Positions 19,357 to 29,391 of a stretch of DNA of 64,000 nucleotides are shown piece by piece (position 1 is the stretch's first letter; every line of letters starts with the position of its first letter). Under the pieces are notes generated by a model. That model did not search any database, had not been told where the DNA came from, and saw only the letters and a program-made list of their open reading frames with translations. This DNA is from an uncultured Aquabacterium sp. (GTDB taxonomy: Bacteria; Pseudomonadota; Gammaproteobacteria; Burkholderiales; Burkholderiaceae_C): the NCBI RefSeq assembly GCF_913773725.1, contig NZ_CAJYGK010000156.1, positions 62,001-126,000 on the forward strand, given 5' to 3'. A program made the position numbers and the translations under genes.

Positions 19357-20643
19357 ATGGGCTTCCAGCAAGGACTTTCCGGACTCAATGTGTCCAGCAA
19401 GAGTCTGCAGGTCATCGGCAACAACGTGGCCAACGCCAACACCTACGGCGCCAAGACCGCCCGCGCCGAGTTTGCCGACATGTACGCGGCCTCACTCAAC
19501 GGCGGTGGCAGCAACAACATCGGCATCGGTGCCACGATCGCCTCGGTGGCCCAGCAGTTCACGCAGGGCAACATCACCACCACCGAGAACCCGCTGGACA
19601 TCGCCATCAACGGCGACGGCTTCTTCAAGGTCCAGCGTTGGGACATGGGGAGCAACGGATCGCTGTATGTGGCGGGCGAGCGGCTTTTCTCCCGCAATGG
19701 CCAGTTCAAGGTCGACAACAACGGCTTCATCGTGAACAACCAGGGGCACAAGCTGCTGGACGAGGGCGACCAGCCCATCAAGCTGGCCCTGACCGGCGGC
19801 AGCGCCAAGGCCACTGGCCGCATCACGATGGACATCAACCTGAATGCATCGGAGATGGCGGACGATGCCTACGACACCTCCGTCTACCCCCCGCTGACCG
19901 GCTCCTACACCTTCAGCACCACGCAGACGCTGTATGACGGCTCGGGCCAGGGTGTGGCGGTGGACTACTACTACCGCAAGAGCGGTGACGACAGCTGGGA
20001 TGTGTACGCAGCCGTGAATGGCAAGTACCTGCCTACCGGCTCCACCACTCCGGCCTTCCAGATCCAGTTCGACCCGGCCACCAGCAAGCCCAGCCAGATC
20101 GTCGACTACAACGGAAACTCGCTGACGACCAAGGCGCAGATGAGCCTGGTGCAGTTGCCGCCGTTCTCGGGTGCGGATGTCGGGATCTCCACGCTGTCCG
20201 ACGTCAACGCCACGATCGACTTCAGCAAGGCCACCCAGTACGCCGGCAAGTCGGTCGTCAACGAGCTGCAGCAGGACGGCTACCCCCGTGGGGATTTCTC
20301 GAGCTTCAACATCGACTCGACCGGTGCCATCCTGGTGCGCTACACCAACGGCCAGACGGTGACAGAGGCCCAGATCGGGCTGGCACGATTCAATAACCCG
20401 CAGGGCCTGGAGCCAAAGGGGGGCAACGAGTGGGGGCAGACCGCATCGTCCGGCCCCGCACAGTACGGCACGCCCGGTGCGGGCCGCCTGGGCCTGCTTC
20501 AAGGCGGGGCACTGGAGGAGTCCAACGTCGACCTGACCGGTGAACTCGTCAACATGATCGTGGCGCAACGCACCTATCAGGCCAATGCGCAGACCATCAA
20601 GACGGAAGACCAGGTGCTGCAGACGCTGGTCAACATCCGCTGA
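19357..20643 (+). CDS. flgE: flagellar hook protein FlgE
   Basis: MGFQQGLSGLNVSSKSLQVIGNNVANANTYGAKTARAEF...LLQGGALEESNVDLTGELVNMIVAQRTYQANAQTIKTEDQVLQTLVNIR. Confidence 0.96.
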   Translation: MGFQQGLSGLNVSSKSLQVIGNNVANANTYGAKTARAEFADMYAASLNGGGSNNIGIGATIASVAQQFTQGNITTTENPLDIAINGDGFFKVQRWDMGSNGSLYVAGERLFSRNGQFKVDNNGFIVNNQGHKLLDEGDQPIKLALTGGSAKATGRITMDINLNASEMADDAYDTSVYPPLTGSYTFSTTQTLYDGSGQGVAVDYYYRKSGDDSWDVYAAVNGKYLPTGSTTPAFQIQFDPATSKPSQIVDYNGNSLTTKAQMSLVQLPPFSGADVGISTLSDVNATIDFSKATQYAGKSVVNELQQDGYPRGDFSSFNIDSTGAILVRYTNGQTVTEAQIGLARFNNPQGLEPKGGNEWGQTASSGPAQYGTPGAGRLGLLQGGALEESNVDLTGELVNMIVAQRTYQANAQTIKTEDQVLQTLVNIR

Positions 20644-20683
20644 TGAACCGGCCCGTCTCTGATCTGACCGCAAGGAGCTGCTG

Positions 20684-21412
20684 ATGGACCGCATGATCTA
20701 CCTCAGCATGGCCGGCGCCAAGATGAACATGCAGCGCCAGGACGTGCTGTCGAACAACCTGGCGAACGTGAGCACGACCGGCTTTCGGGCCGAGTTGCAG
20801 GCCATCCGTGCCGTGCCGGTGCGCGGCGACGGCGCCACCACCCGCGTTTACTCGCTGGAAACCACCGTTGGCTACGATGACGCAGCCGGTCCGGTCACGG
20901 TGACGGGCCGCCCGCTCGATGTGGCCATGCAGGGCAAGGCCTGGATGACCGTGCAGGCGCTGGATGGCACCGAGGCCTACACCCGAGCCGGCACGATGGA
21001 GGTGCTGCCCGACGGCACCCTGGTCACGCCGGGCGGCTTGCCGGTGATGGGGGATGGCGGGCCGATCACGGTGCCGCCGGAGACCGAGGTGACGATCGCG
21101 CCCGATGGCACGGTCAGTGCCAAGCAGGCCAATGGACAGATCAACCAGGCTGGCCGGATCAAGATGGTCATCCCGGAAGAAAAGCTCAAGCGTGGCGACG
21201 ATGGGCTGTTCCGCACGGCCAACGGGGACCCCCTGCCCCTGAGTGATGTGGCGCGGCTGCAGAGCGGCGCGCTGGAAGGCTCGAACGTCAGCCCGATCGA
21301 GACCATGGTGTCGATGATCGCAGCCGCTCGCCAGTTCGAAGCCCAGATGAAGATGATGCAGACCGCCGAGCAGGACGAGAAGGCGGCCTCGCAACTGTTG
21401 TCGAGCTCCTGA
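20684..21412 (+). CDS. flgF: flagellar basal-body rod protein FlgF
   Basis: MDRMIYLSMAGAKMNMQRQDVLSNNLANVSTTGFRAELQAIRAVPV. Confidence 0.95.
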   Translation: MDRMIYLSMAGAKMNMQRQDVLSNNLANVSTTGFRAELQAIRAVPVRGDGATTRVYSLETTVGYDDAAGPVTVTGRPLDVAMQGKAWMTVQALDGTEAYTRAGTMEVLPDGTLVTPGGLPVMGDGGPITVPPETEVTIAPDGTVSAKQANGQINQAGRIKMVIPEEKLKRGDDGLFRTANGDPLPLSDVARLQSGALEGSNVSPIETMVSMIAAARQFEAQMKMMQTAEQDEKAASQLLSSS

Positions 21413-21443
21413 GCTTCGACCTGAACCCTGAAGGAGACCGGCC

Positions 21444-22229
21444 ATGATGCGTTCCCTGTGGATCTCGAAATCCGGCATGGAAGCCCAGCAGACCCAGCTG
21501 GACCACATCTCGAACAACCTGGCCAACAGCGGCACGAACGGCTACAAGCAGTCGCATGCCGTGTTCGAAGACCTGATGTACCAGACGCTGCGGCAAAGCG
21601 GCGCCAACAGCTCCGAGCAGAGCACCCTGCCCACCGGGCTGCAGGTCGGGCTGGGCGTCAGGCCGGTGGCCACCTCGCGCCAGTTCACGCAGGGCAGCCT
21701 GCAGCAGACCAGCGGCAACCTGGACGTGGCCATCAACGGCAAGGGCTTCTTCGAGGTCACACTGCCGGATGGCCGCATCGGCTACACCCGCGACGGCGCC
21801 TTCCAGCTGGACAATCAGGGCCGCATCGTCACCAACAACGGCTATCTGGTGAACACGAACGGCGCCACGGTGCCGGCCGAAGCCACCAACATCACCATCT
21901 CGGCCGACGGCATCATCTCGGCAAAGCTGGCAGGTGAAACAGAGCCTGCGGTCATTGGCCGCTTCCAGATCTCGAACTTCGTCAACGCGCCAGGGCTCGA
22001 TCCCATCGGCCAGAACACCTACGTGGAATCGGTCGCCTCCGGCCCCCCACAGTCGGGCAACCCGCAGTCCGGCAGCCTGGGCTCGCTATCTCAAGGCTTT
22101 GTCGAGACCTCCAACGTCAACGTCGTGCAGGAGCTGGTGCAGATGATCCAGACCCAGCGCGCCTATGAACTGAACTCCAAGGCCATCCAGACCTCGGATC
22201 AGATGCTGCAGAAGCTGGGACAGCTGTGA
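21444..22229 (+). CDS. flgG: flagellar basal-body rod protein FlgG
   Basis: MMRSLWISKSGMEAQQTQLDHISNNLANSGTNGYKQSHAVFEDLMYQTLRQ...QTQRAYELNSKAIQTSDQMLQKLGQL. Confidence 0.96.
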   Translation: MMRSLWISKSGMEAQQTQLDHISNNLANSGTNGYKQSHAVFEDLMYQTLRQSGANSSEQSTLPTGLQVGLGVRPVATSRQFTQGSLQQTSGNLDVAINGKGFFEVTLPDGRIGYTRDGAFQLDNQGRIVTNNGYLVNTNGATVPAEATNITISADGIISAKLAGETEPAVIGRFQISNFVNAPGLDPIGQNTYVESVASGPPQSGNPQSGSLGSLSQGFVETSNVNVVQELVQMIQTQRAYELNSKAIQTSDQMLQKLGQL

Positions 22230-22894
22230 TGAAACTGCGCCTTATCGCCGCCCTGTGCGCGCTGGCCCTCTCGGGCTGCGTGACCCTCAACCCCAAGGTC
22301 GAGGTGGTCGAGCCCACGCAGGTTCGCCCCGCCCCGGTGGCCCAGCCGGTGGCCAACACGGGCTCGATCTTCCAGAGCGCAGGCTACCGGCCGCTGTACG
22401 AAACGCACCGCGCACGCATGGTGGGCGACATCATCACCATCGTGATCAACGAGCAGCTCAAGGCCAACCAGGAAAAGACCACGACCATCCAGAAGGACGG
22501 CAAGGTCTCGAGTGGCATCACGGCCGTGCCATTGATCGGGGCGTCCGCGCTGGCCAAGCTCGAAGCCGCCGGCAACAGCAACAACACCTTCAATGGCAAG
22601 GGCTCGGCGAAGGCCGACAACCAGTTCGAGGGCACGATCACGGCCACCGTGGTGGAGGTGCTGCCCAACGGACACCTCGTCGTCTCGGCCGAGAAGCAGA
22701 TCGGCATCGGCGCCAACGTCGACGTGCTGCGTTTCTCGGGCCAGATCGACCCCATGGCCATCCAGCGGGACAACAGCGTCAGTTCGCAGAAGGTGGCCAA
22801 TGTCCGCGTCGAGCAGCGGGGACAGGGCTCCCAGCAGGAAGCCCAGGGAATAGGCTGGCTGTCGCGCGTCTTTTTGAGCATTTCGCCGTTCTAA
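22226..22894 (+). CDS. flgH: flagellar L-ring protein FlgH
   Basis: Lipoprotein signal ALSGCVTL; GSIFQ...ARMVGDIITIVINEQ...RFSGQIDPMAIQRDNSVSSQKVANVRVE. Confidence 0.95.
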   Translation: MMKLRLIAALCALALSGCVTLNPKVEVVEPTQVRPAPVAQPVANTGSIFQSAGYRPLYETHRARMVGDIITIVINEQLKANQEKTTTIQKDGKVSSGITAVPLIGASALAKLEAAGNSNNTFNGKGSAKADNQFEGTITATVVEVLPNGHLVVSAEKQIGIGANVDVLRFSGQIDPMAIQRDNSVSSQKVANVRVEQRGQGSQQEAQGIGWLSRVFLSISPF

Positions 22895-22936
22895 AGCTTC
22901 CGAAAATGGAGCCGACCCCCAGAAGGATTCGGCTCC

Positions 22937-24067
22937 ATGCGTACCACCTCCCGCCTGATCAAGCTCCTGATCGCACCGGCCTGCCTGGCCGCCCTGCTGG
23001 CCAGTGCCCTGCCCGCGCACGCCGCATCGGTCCGCCTCAAGGAGATCGCGGCCGTGCAAGGGGTTCGCAGCAACCAGCTGATGGGGTACGGACTGGTCGT
23101 CGGCCTCGACGGCACGGGTGACCAGACAGCTCAGACGCCCTTCACCGGCCAGAGCATGAACGCGATGCTGCAGCAGATGGGCATCACGGTGCCGCCGGGT
23201 GCGGCCATGCAGCTCAAGAACGTGGCTGCCGTGCTGGTGACGGCCTCCCTGCCCGCCTTTGCTCAGCCCGGGCAACCGCTGGATGTCAACGTCTCCTCGA
23301 TCGGCAATGCCAAGTCCCTGCGCGGCGGCACCCTGATCGCCACGCCGTTGAAGGGGGCAGACGGGCAAATTTACGCCCTGGCGCAAGGCAACCTGATCGT
23401 GGGCGGCGCGGGCGCCTCACAAGGCGGCTCCAAGGTGCAGATCAACCACCTCAGCGCCGGCCGCATCCCAGACGGTGCCACGGTCGAACGGGCGGTCCCC
23501 ACCCCTTGGCTTCAGGGCAGCCTGATCCAGTACGACCTGCGCGCGGACGACTTCAACACCGCGCGTGAAGTGGCCAAGGCGATCAACCAGGCCAAGGGCG
23601 ACGGCACGGCCGAGGCCATCAACGGCCGCACGGTGGCCGTCAAGCTGCCGCAGGCACCCGGCGAGCGGGTCGCCTTCATGGCCGATCTGGAGAACCTCAC
23701 CATCACGCAGGCCACTCCCGCCGCCCGCATCGTGATCAATGCGCGGACCGGCTCCGTCGTCCTGAATCAGAACGTCACCATCGGCCCCTGCGCGGTGGCG
23801 CACGGCAACCTCTCCGTCACGATCAGCTCGACGCCGGTGATCAGCCAGCCCAATCCACTGTCGCAAGGCCAGACCGTCGTCAGCGAGAAAGCCGACATCT
23901 CGATCAACCAGGCGCCGGGTGCCCTGATCCAGATGCCCGCCGGCACCAAGCTGACGGAGGTGGTCAAGGCGCTCAACACCCTGGGTGCCAATCCGCAGGA
24001 CCTGCTGGCGATTCTTCAGGCGATGAAGGCGGCCGGCGCGCTGCAGGCTGAACTGGAGGTGATCTGA
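22937..24067 (+). CDS. flgI: flagellar P-ring protein FlgI
   Basis: VRLKEIAAVQGVRSNQLMGYGLVVGLDGTGDQTAQTPFTGQSMNAMLQQMG...LTEVVKALNTLGANPQDLLAILQAMKAAGALQAELEVI. Confidence 0.96.
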   Translation: MRTTSRLIKLLIAPACLAALLASALPAHAASVRLKEIAAVQGVRSNQLMGYGLVVGLDGTGDQTAQTPFTGQSMNAMLQQMGITVPPGAAMQLKNVAAVLVTASLPAFAQPGQPLDVNVSSIGNAKSLRGGTLIATPLKGADGQIYALAQGNLIVGGAGASQGGSKVQINHLSAGRIPDGATVERAVPTPWLQGSLIQYDLRADDFNTAREVAKAINQAKGDGTAEAINGRTVAVKLPQAPGERVAFMADLENLTITQATPAARIVINARTGSVVLNQNVTIGPCAVAHGNLSVTISSTPVISQPNPLSQGQTVVSEKADISINQAPGALIQMPAGTKLTEVVKALNTLGANPQDLLAILQAMKAAGALQAELEVI

Positions 24068-24996
24068 TGGCCCTCACACCCCGCCCTGGTGGCCTGACCA
24101 CCGATCTGCGCTCGCTGGACCAGCTGAAGGCCACAGCGGGCCAGGACCCTCGTCGGGCCGTTCGAGATACGGCCAAGCAGCTCGAAGGCCTGTTCATGCA
24201 GGAGCTGATGAAGAGCATGCGGGCCACCACGATGAGCTCCGGCATGCTGGACAACAGCGGGACGGAGATGGGCGCCAGCATGCTCGACCAGCAGTTCGCC
24301 ACCCAGATGACCGGGCTGCCCGGCGGGCTGAGCGACATGATCGCGCGCCAGCTGGAGCGCCAGATGGGCATCCGCTCGGACCAACCGGCTGCTGCAGCCA
24401 ACCCGACTGCACGCATGCTCGGCAGCGTCACACCGAACCAGGCCCTCGACGCCCGGCTCAACACCGACCGCAGCCGCGTGGATGCCGAAGGCCGCCCGGT
24501 GGCAGCCAATGGCCGTGCACTCAGCGCATCGGAGCAGTTCGTGCGCAAGCACCAGGCTGCAGCCCGCGCGGCGGAAGAGGCCACGGGCATCCCGGCCAGC
24601 AACATCCTGGGCCAGGCAGCGCTCGAATCCGGCTGGGGGAAGCGCGAAATCAAGACGGCGGACGGCCAGCCCTCTCACAACCTGTTCGGCATCAAGGCCA
24701 CCTCCGGGTGGAAGGGCAAGGTGGCCGAGGTGACCACGACCGAGTACATCGGCGGTGTCGCACGCAAGGTGACGGCCAAGTTCCGTGCGTATGACTCATA
24801 CGAGGAGGCCTTCAAGGACCACGCCCGGCTGTTGAGCCAGAGCCCGCGCTACAGTCAGACGGTGGCCCAGGCCGACACGGCACAGGGTTACGCGCGCGGC
24901 CTACAGAAGGCCGGCTACGCCACCGATCCGGCCTACGCCGACAAGCTGACCCGCGTGATCAACACCACCCTGCGTCTGCAGCGCACCGTGGCCTGA
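24067..24996 (+). CDS. flgJ: flagellar assembly peptidoglycan hydrolase FlgJ
   Basis: Rod-binding N-term (LEGLFMQELMKSMRATTMSSGMLD) plus glucosaminidase domain (GIPASNILGQAALESGWGKREI...NLFGIKA...FRAYDSYEEAFKDHARLL). Confidence 0.95.
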   Translation: MALTPRPGGLTTDLRSLDQLKATAGQDPRRAVRDTAKQLEGLFMQELMKSMRATTMSSGMLDNSGTEMGASMLDQQFATQMTGLPGGLSDMIARQLERQMGIRSDQPAAAANPTARMLGSVTPNQALDARLNTDRSRVDAEGRPVAANGRALSASEQFVRKHQAAARAAEEATGIPASNILGQAALESGWGKREIKTADGQPSHNLFGIKATSGWKGKVAEVTTTEYIGGVARKVTAKFRAYDSYEEAFKDHARLLSQSPRYSQTVAQADTAQGYARGLQKAGYATDPAYADKLTRVINTTLRLQRTVA

Positions 24997-25016
24997 CCCA
25001 CTGAGGAGTTCGCACC

Positions 25017-26720
25017 ATGGGATCAGGCATCTTCGCGCTCAGCACCCGTGCGATGTTCGCCAACCAGGCGATGCTGGACACGACCGCGCACAACATCAGC
25101 AACGTCAACACACCCGGCTACTCACGGCAGAAGGTCGAACTGTCGACGGAAGGCGGCATGTACACCGGGGCCGGCTTTTTCGGCCGGGGCGTCAAGGTCA
25201 CCACCATCACCCGCTCGACCAACGAGTTCCTGATCAAGTCGGCCAACGAGGCCTCGGCCGCCGCCTCGGCCGACAAGACGCGTCTGGACAAGCTGGAGCA
25301 GCTGGAAACCGTGCTGCCCACCGGAGAGACCGGCCTGGGCTACGCCGCCACGCAATTGCTCAATGCCTTCGTCGATGTGGCCAACCAGCCGCAGGACATG
25401 TCGGCGCGCCAGGTCGTGCTGTCGCGTGCCGAAGAGTGGGCCAGCCGCATCCGCTCGTCCGCGCAGCAGATTGAACAGCTCCAGGCCGGCGTCATCTCCG
25501 ACCTGGGCACCGACATCAAGCAGATCAACGACTACGCCAAGCAGATCGCGCGGCTCAATCAGGACATCGCCAGCGCCAAGGGAACCGGCCAGCCCCCCAA
25601 CGACCTGATGGACCGCCGTGACGAGGTCATCACCCGGCTCAACAAGCTGGTTCAGGTCAACACCGTGGAAGCCGACGATGGCAGCCTGAGCGTGTTCATG
25701 GGCGGCGGGCAACTGCTGGTGTTGAGCAACCAGGCACAGGAACTGGCCCTGATGCAGGGCACCAACGCAGACGGGATCACGGTCGGCGCGGTCGGCATCG
25801 TGACGGCCAACAGCCTGCGCCAACTGGACGACAGCCAGCTGGTCGGCGGCGGACTGCGCGGGCTGCTGGACTTCCAGAACAAGGATCTGGCTTCCACACG
25901 CAAGGACCTCAACGACTTCGCCTCGAGCTTCGCGGCTGCCATCAACACGCAGCAGCAGCTGGGCATTCTGGCGAAGAAGGATGCGGCGGGCAACGTGCTG
26001 CAAGGCAATGCGCTGTTCACAGGCATGGACAAGGCCATCACGGTACGCGTGAACCTGCAGAATCCGCAGGACATCGCCGCGGCATCGCCGTTGGTGGCCT
26101 ACACCGCGGACACCAACCGCGGAACGATGTCGGTCGATTCGCTGACCATGAACGCCCCGTCGGGTCGCGCCCTTCCCGCCACGCCTTTGACGCTGACGTT
26201 CCAGACGCCAGCCACCGGCAGCGGCTTCAACGTGGTCGACGGCAGTGGCAACCTGATTGCGGCCAACTGGCTGCCCGGTCAGAACCTCGTCTTCAACGAC
26301 GCGGGCGGTGCGGCCCTGTTCACACAACGCATCACCGGCGTGCCCGAAGCCGGTGACAGCATCACGATCGAGCCGCCGGTGGACCCTTCGGGGAACAACG
26401 GCAATGCACGCGGGATGCTGGAGCTGCGCGACCGCAACCTGATCTCGTTGAGCTCCAACGGGTCGGTCACCACCGTGACCAACGCGTATTCGCAGATGAT
26501 CGGCAACCTGGGGGTGCTGGTCCAGAGCGGACGCACCGCCTCGAGCATCAGCAGCGCGCTGGACACCCAGGCGACCCAGACGCTGGAAGCCACCCGGGGC
26601 GTGAACCTGGACGAAGAAGCCGCACGCCTGATCCAGTTCCAGCAGAGCTACCAGGCCGCGGCCAAGGTCTTGCAGGTGGCCCAGAAGGTTTTCGACACGC
26701 TGCTCAACGTGTCACAGTGA
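25017..26720 (+). CDS. flgK: flagellar hook-associated protein FlgK
   Basis: MGSGIFALSTRAMFANQAMLDTTAHNISNVNTPGYSRQKVEL...GVNLDEEAARLIQFQQSYQAAAKVLQVAQKVFDTLLNVSQ. Confidence 0.96.
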   Translation: MGSGIFALSTRAMFANQAMLDTTAHNISNVNTPGYSRQKVELSTEGGMYTGAGFFGRGVKVTTITRSTNEFLIKSANEASAAASADKTRLDKLEQLETVLPTGETGLGYAATQLLNAFVDVANQPQDMSARQVVLSRAEEWASRIRSSAQQIEQLQAGVISDLGTDIKQINDYAKQIARLNQDIASAKGTGQPPNDLMDRRDEVITRLNKLVQVNTVEADDGSLSVFMGGGQLLVLSNQAQELALMQGTNADGITVGAVGIVTANSLRQLDDSQLVGGGLRGLLDFQNKDLASTRKDLNDFASSFAAAINTQQQLGILAKKDAAGNVLQGNALFTGMDKAITVRVNLQNPQDIAAASPLVAYTADTNRGTMSVDSLTMNAPSGRALPATPLTLTFQTPATGSGFNVVDGSGNLIAANWLPGQNLVFNDAGGAALFTQRITGVPEAGDSITIEPPVDPSGNNGNARGMLELRDRNLISLSSNGSVTTVTNAYSQMIGNLGVLVQSGRTASSISSALDTQATQTLEATRGVNLDEEAARLIQFQQSYQAAAKVLQVAQKVFDTLLNVSQ

Positions 26721-26738
26721 TACGCAAGGAAGTTCATC

Positions 26739-27677
26739 ATGCGCCTGTCCACCGCCTATGCCTACGAGCAGTCGATCAACAATCTGCAGAACCGCCAGCA
26801 GGACCTGAGCCGCACGCAGGGCCAGCTGACCTCCGGCAAGCGCGTCAACCTGGCCAGCGACGACCCCACGGCCGCCGCCCGGGCGGAGCGCGCTCTGGCC
26901 TCCATCGCCCGCAACGATTCCGACAAGCGCGCCCTGGACGCCAGCCGCAACGCCATGGGTATCGCGGAATCGGCTCTGGGCGATGCGGTGGAGTTGCTGC
27001 AGAGCGCCCGCGAAACCATGGTGGCCGCCGGCAACGGCTCCTACTCCGACGGCGAGCGGGATGCGCTGGCCAAGAAGCTGGTCGAGATCCGCAAGCAGTT
27101 GCTGTCGATCGCCAATCGGCCGGACGGCAGCGGCGGCTATGTCTTCGGCGGCCAGGGCCTGTCAGACACCCCGTTCACCGAAGTGTCGAACACCGCGCCG
27201 GGCACCGTGCAATACAACGGCCAGCGGGGTCGCATCCAGGCGAGCTCCAGCGAACAGGTCAGTCTCACGGTGGACGGCCAGCGCACCTGGATGCAAGGAC
27301 GGGACGAGCAGGGCAACCTGGTCGGCGTCAACGTGTTCGACGCCCTGACTTCCGCCATTGCCGGCCTGCAGCAGAGCAACGCCACCAGCACCGACCTCCG
27401 GGCCACCGTGAACAACGGCCTGAAGGACCTGGACAAGGTGATGGGCAACATGCAGGCGGCCCGTGCCGAGGTGGGTGAAGCCCTGAACCGCATGGACGGC
27501 ATCGAAAGCCGCATTGGGTCACTCAAGCTGGCAGCCCAGAACGAGAAGTCCAACGCGGAAGACCTGGACATGATCGAGGCGATTTCTCGCTTCCAGGGGC
27601 AGCAGGCGGGTTACGACGCGGCTCTGCGCAGTTATGCTGCGGTCCAGAAAATGTCGCTCTTCCAGTACATCGGCTGA
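26739..27677 (+). CDS. flgL: flagellar hook-associated protein FlgL
   Basis: MRLSTAYAYEQSINNLQNRQQDLSRTQGQLTSGKRVNLASDDPTAAARAERA; end of flg operon. Confidence 0.95.
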   Translation: MRLSTAYAYEQSINNLQNRQQDLSRTQGQLTSGKRVNLASDDPTAAARAERALASIARNDSDKRALDASRNAMGIAESALGDAVELLQSARETMVAAGNGSYSDGERDALAKKLVEIRKQLLSIANRPDGSGGYVFGGQGLSDTPFTEVSNTAPGTVQYNGQRGRIQASSSEQVSLTVDGQRTWMQGRDEQGNLVGVNVFDALTSAIAGLQQSNATSTDLRATVNNGLKDLDKVMGNMQAARAEVGEALNRMDGIESRIGSLKLAAQNEKSNAEDLDMIEAISRFQGQQAGYDAALRSYAAVQKMSLFQYIG

Positions 27678-27698
27678 TTTCCCCCGCATCGCGCCCTC

Positions 27699-28907
27699 AT
27701 GGACCACCCCATTCTTTCGCAGATCGCCCTCGCCTACAGTCCGGTGATCGACCGCCAGCGCAACGTGATCGCCACGCGTCTGTCGGTCTTCCCGCTGACG
27801 CCAGACACCAGACTCTCACCGGCCGCGCTCATCGAGGCCCTGGAAACCGTCTGGCCGGCAGGCGGGCCGGCCGTCTGGCTCAATGTGGTCAGCGAAACGC
27901 TGCTACACGACCTGATCCTCAGCAAGCCGGCTCCGCAGTGGCTCGTCGAGATTCCCGCCTTCATGGCGACGGACCCGGCCAACGCGGAGGCCATCTGCGC
28001 GCTGCACAGCCATGGCAGCACGCTGCTGCTCAAGGGGCGCCCGCTGACAGAACTCCCGCGTGAAGTGCTGCCCTGCTTCAAGCACGCCATCATCGATTTC
28101 TCGGAAGACCGCCGGGTGGACCAGACCACCGGGGGGGTCGGCTTCAATCCGGACGGCGTGGCACGCCACATCGTGCACGTGCAGGCCGGCGTGGAAACCG
28201 TGGCCGACATGGAAACCAGTTTCCGCCGGGGTGCCATGGCCGTCCTGGGATGGCCGATCGACGACGCCATCCACGACAGCGGCAAGCCGGCCGACCAGCC
28301 GGCGCTGCAGGTCATCGTGCAGTTGATCGACCAGGTGCACCGCCAGGCCGACATCGAAGACCTGGAAAACACGCTCAAACGCGACCCGCCGCTGGCCTAC
28401 AAGCTGATGCGCTACATCAACTCGCCGGCCTTCGGGCTGTCGGTGGAGATCAGCTCGTTCCGTCACGCCATCATGATCCTGGGCTACCAGCGGCTCAAGC
28501 GCTGGCTGGCGCTCTTGCTGGCCACCGCCAGCAAGGACCCCAACATGCGGCCCGTCATGTTCGCGGCCGTGCGACGGGGCCTGTTGATGGAAGAGCTGGC
28601 CCGCGCCGCCCATGCCGACGACGAGACCCGTGGCGAGCTTTTCATCTGTGGGGTGTTCTCGCTGCTCGATCGCATGTTCATGCAGCCCTTCCCCCAGTTG
28701 CTCAAGACCATTCCGGTGCCGGAGCGGGTCTACCAGGCACTGGCCGAAGGCACCGGCCCTTACGAGCCGTACTTCAAGCTGGTCAAGGCCATCGAAGGCA
28801 GCACGCTTTTCGACATCCGGGACGCGGCCGAAGGCATGCTGATGGACTTCGGAGACGTGAATGCCGGCATCCTGAGGGCACTGGCGGCGGCCGCCCAGCT
28901 CGACTGA
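27699..28907 (+). CDS. EAL-like (degenerate)/HDOD domain signalling protein (YuxH/CdgJ-like)
   Basis: C-terminal HDOD region LENTLKRDPPLAYKLMRYINSPAFGLSVEISSFRHAIMILGYQRLKRWLALLL; N-terminal half resembles a degenerate EAL fold; 21 nt downstream of flgL. Confidence 0.8.
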   Translation: MDHPILSQIALAYSPVIDRQRNVIATRLSVFPLTPDTRLSPAALIEALETVWPAGGPAVWLNVVSETLLHDLILSKPAPQWLVEIPAFMATDPANAEAICALHSHGSTLLLKGRPLTELPREVLPCFKHAIIDFSEDRRVDQTTGGVGFNPDGVARHIVHVQAGVETVADMETSFRRGAMAVLGWPIDDAIHDSGKPADQPALQVIVQLIDQVHRQADIEDLENTLKRDPPLAYKLMRYINSPAFGLSVEISSFRHAIMILGYQRLKRWLALLLATASKDPNMRPVMFAAVRRGLLMEELARAAHADDETRGELFICGVFSLLDRMFMQPFPQLLKTIPVPERVYQALAEGTGPYEPYFKLVKAIEGSTLFDIRDAAEGMLMDFGDVNAGILRALAAAAQLD

Positions 28908-28982
28908 GCCCCCGAAGGCGCGGGGGAGCCGGCATCCGGGCTCCCGCCTTGTGGATTCCGCACGGGAAGGCACCCCTCACAC

Positions 28983-29003
28983 CAAGGGAAAACCCTTGAT
29001 CTT
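28983..29003 (+). terminator. possible short intrinsic terminator after the flg/HDOD operon
   Basis: CAAGGG-AAAA-CCCTTG stem followed by ATCTTTT; another GC hairpin (GGAGCC...GGCTCC) lies about 45 nt upstream. Confidence 0.45.
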
Positions 29004-29032
29004 TTATGGCCCCCGGCTATTCTCCGGGAACC

Positions 29033-29368
29033 ATGAATGCGCTTGCTCCCCTCATCGGCGTGCTGGTCCTGTCCATCGTGCTGGTTGTCAACTTCTTCCA
29101 TGCCGCCTGGCGACTGGGCATGTTGCGCGCCTTCGGGCGGCGGCGGCACCTGAGTTGGCGCGCGCTGGCTGCCGGCAGCCTGGCCGGCTGCCTGCCGTTT
29201 GCCGGTGCGGTGATCGCGTTGACGCTGATCCCGGCCGACAACGGTGCCGACATCGCGGCGGCCGCGGCGCCCCTGGCGGTGCAACTCGCCCTCGCGGGGC
29301 TGGTCATCCACCTGCTCAACGATCAGCTCGTGCAGTGGGGCTGCGCCACGACGCCCGTGGCACGCTGA
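29033..29368 (+). CDS. hypothetical membrane protein
   Basis: Three TM segments in MNALAPLIGVLVLSIVLVVNFFHAAWRLGMLRAFGRRRHLSWRALAAGSLAGCLPFAGAVIALTLIP... Confidence 0.65.
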   Translation: MNALAPLIGVLVLSIVLVVNFFHAAWRLGMLRAFGRRRHLSWRALAAGSLAGCLPFAGAVIALTLIPADNGADIAAAAAPLAVQLALAGLVIHLLNDQLVQWGCATTPVAR

Positions 29369-29391
29369 AAGGCGTGTGGCCTAATCAGGCC

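Noticed and set aside
19492-20694. 400-aa minus ORF opposite flgE
   Set aside because: Shadow of flgE; V/D/G-rich antisense pattern.
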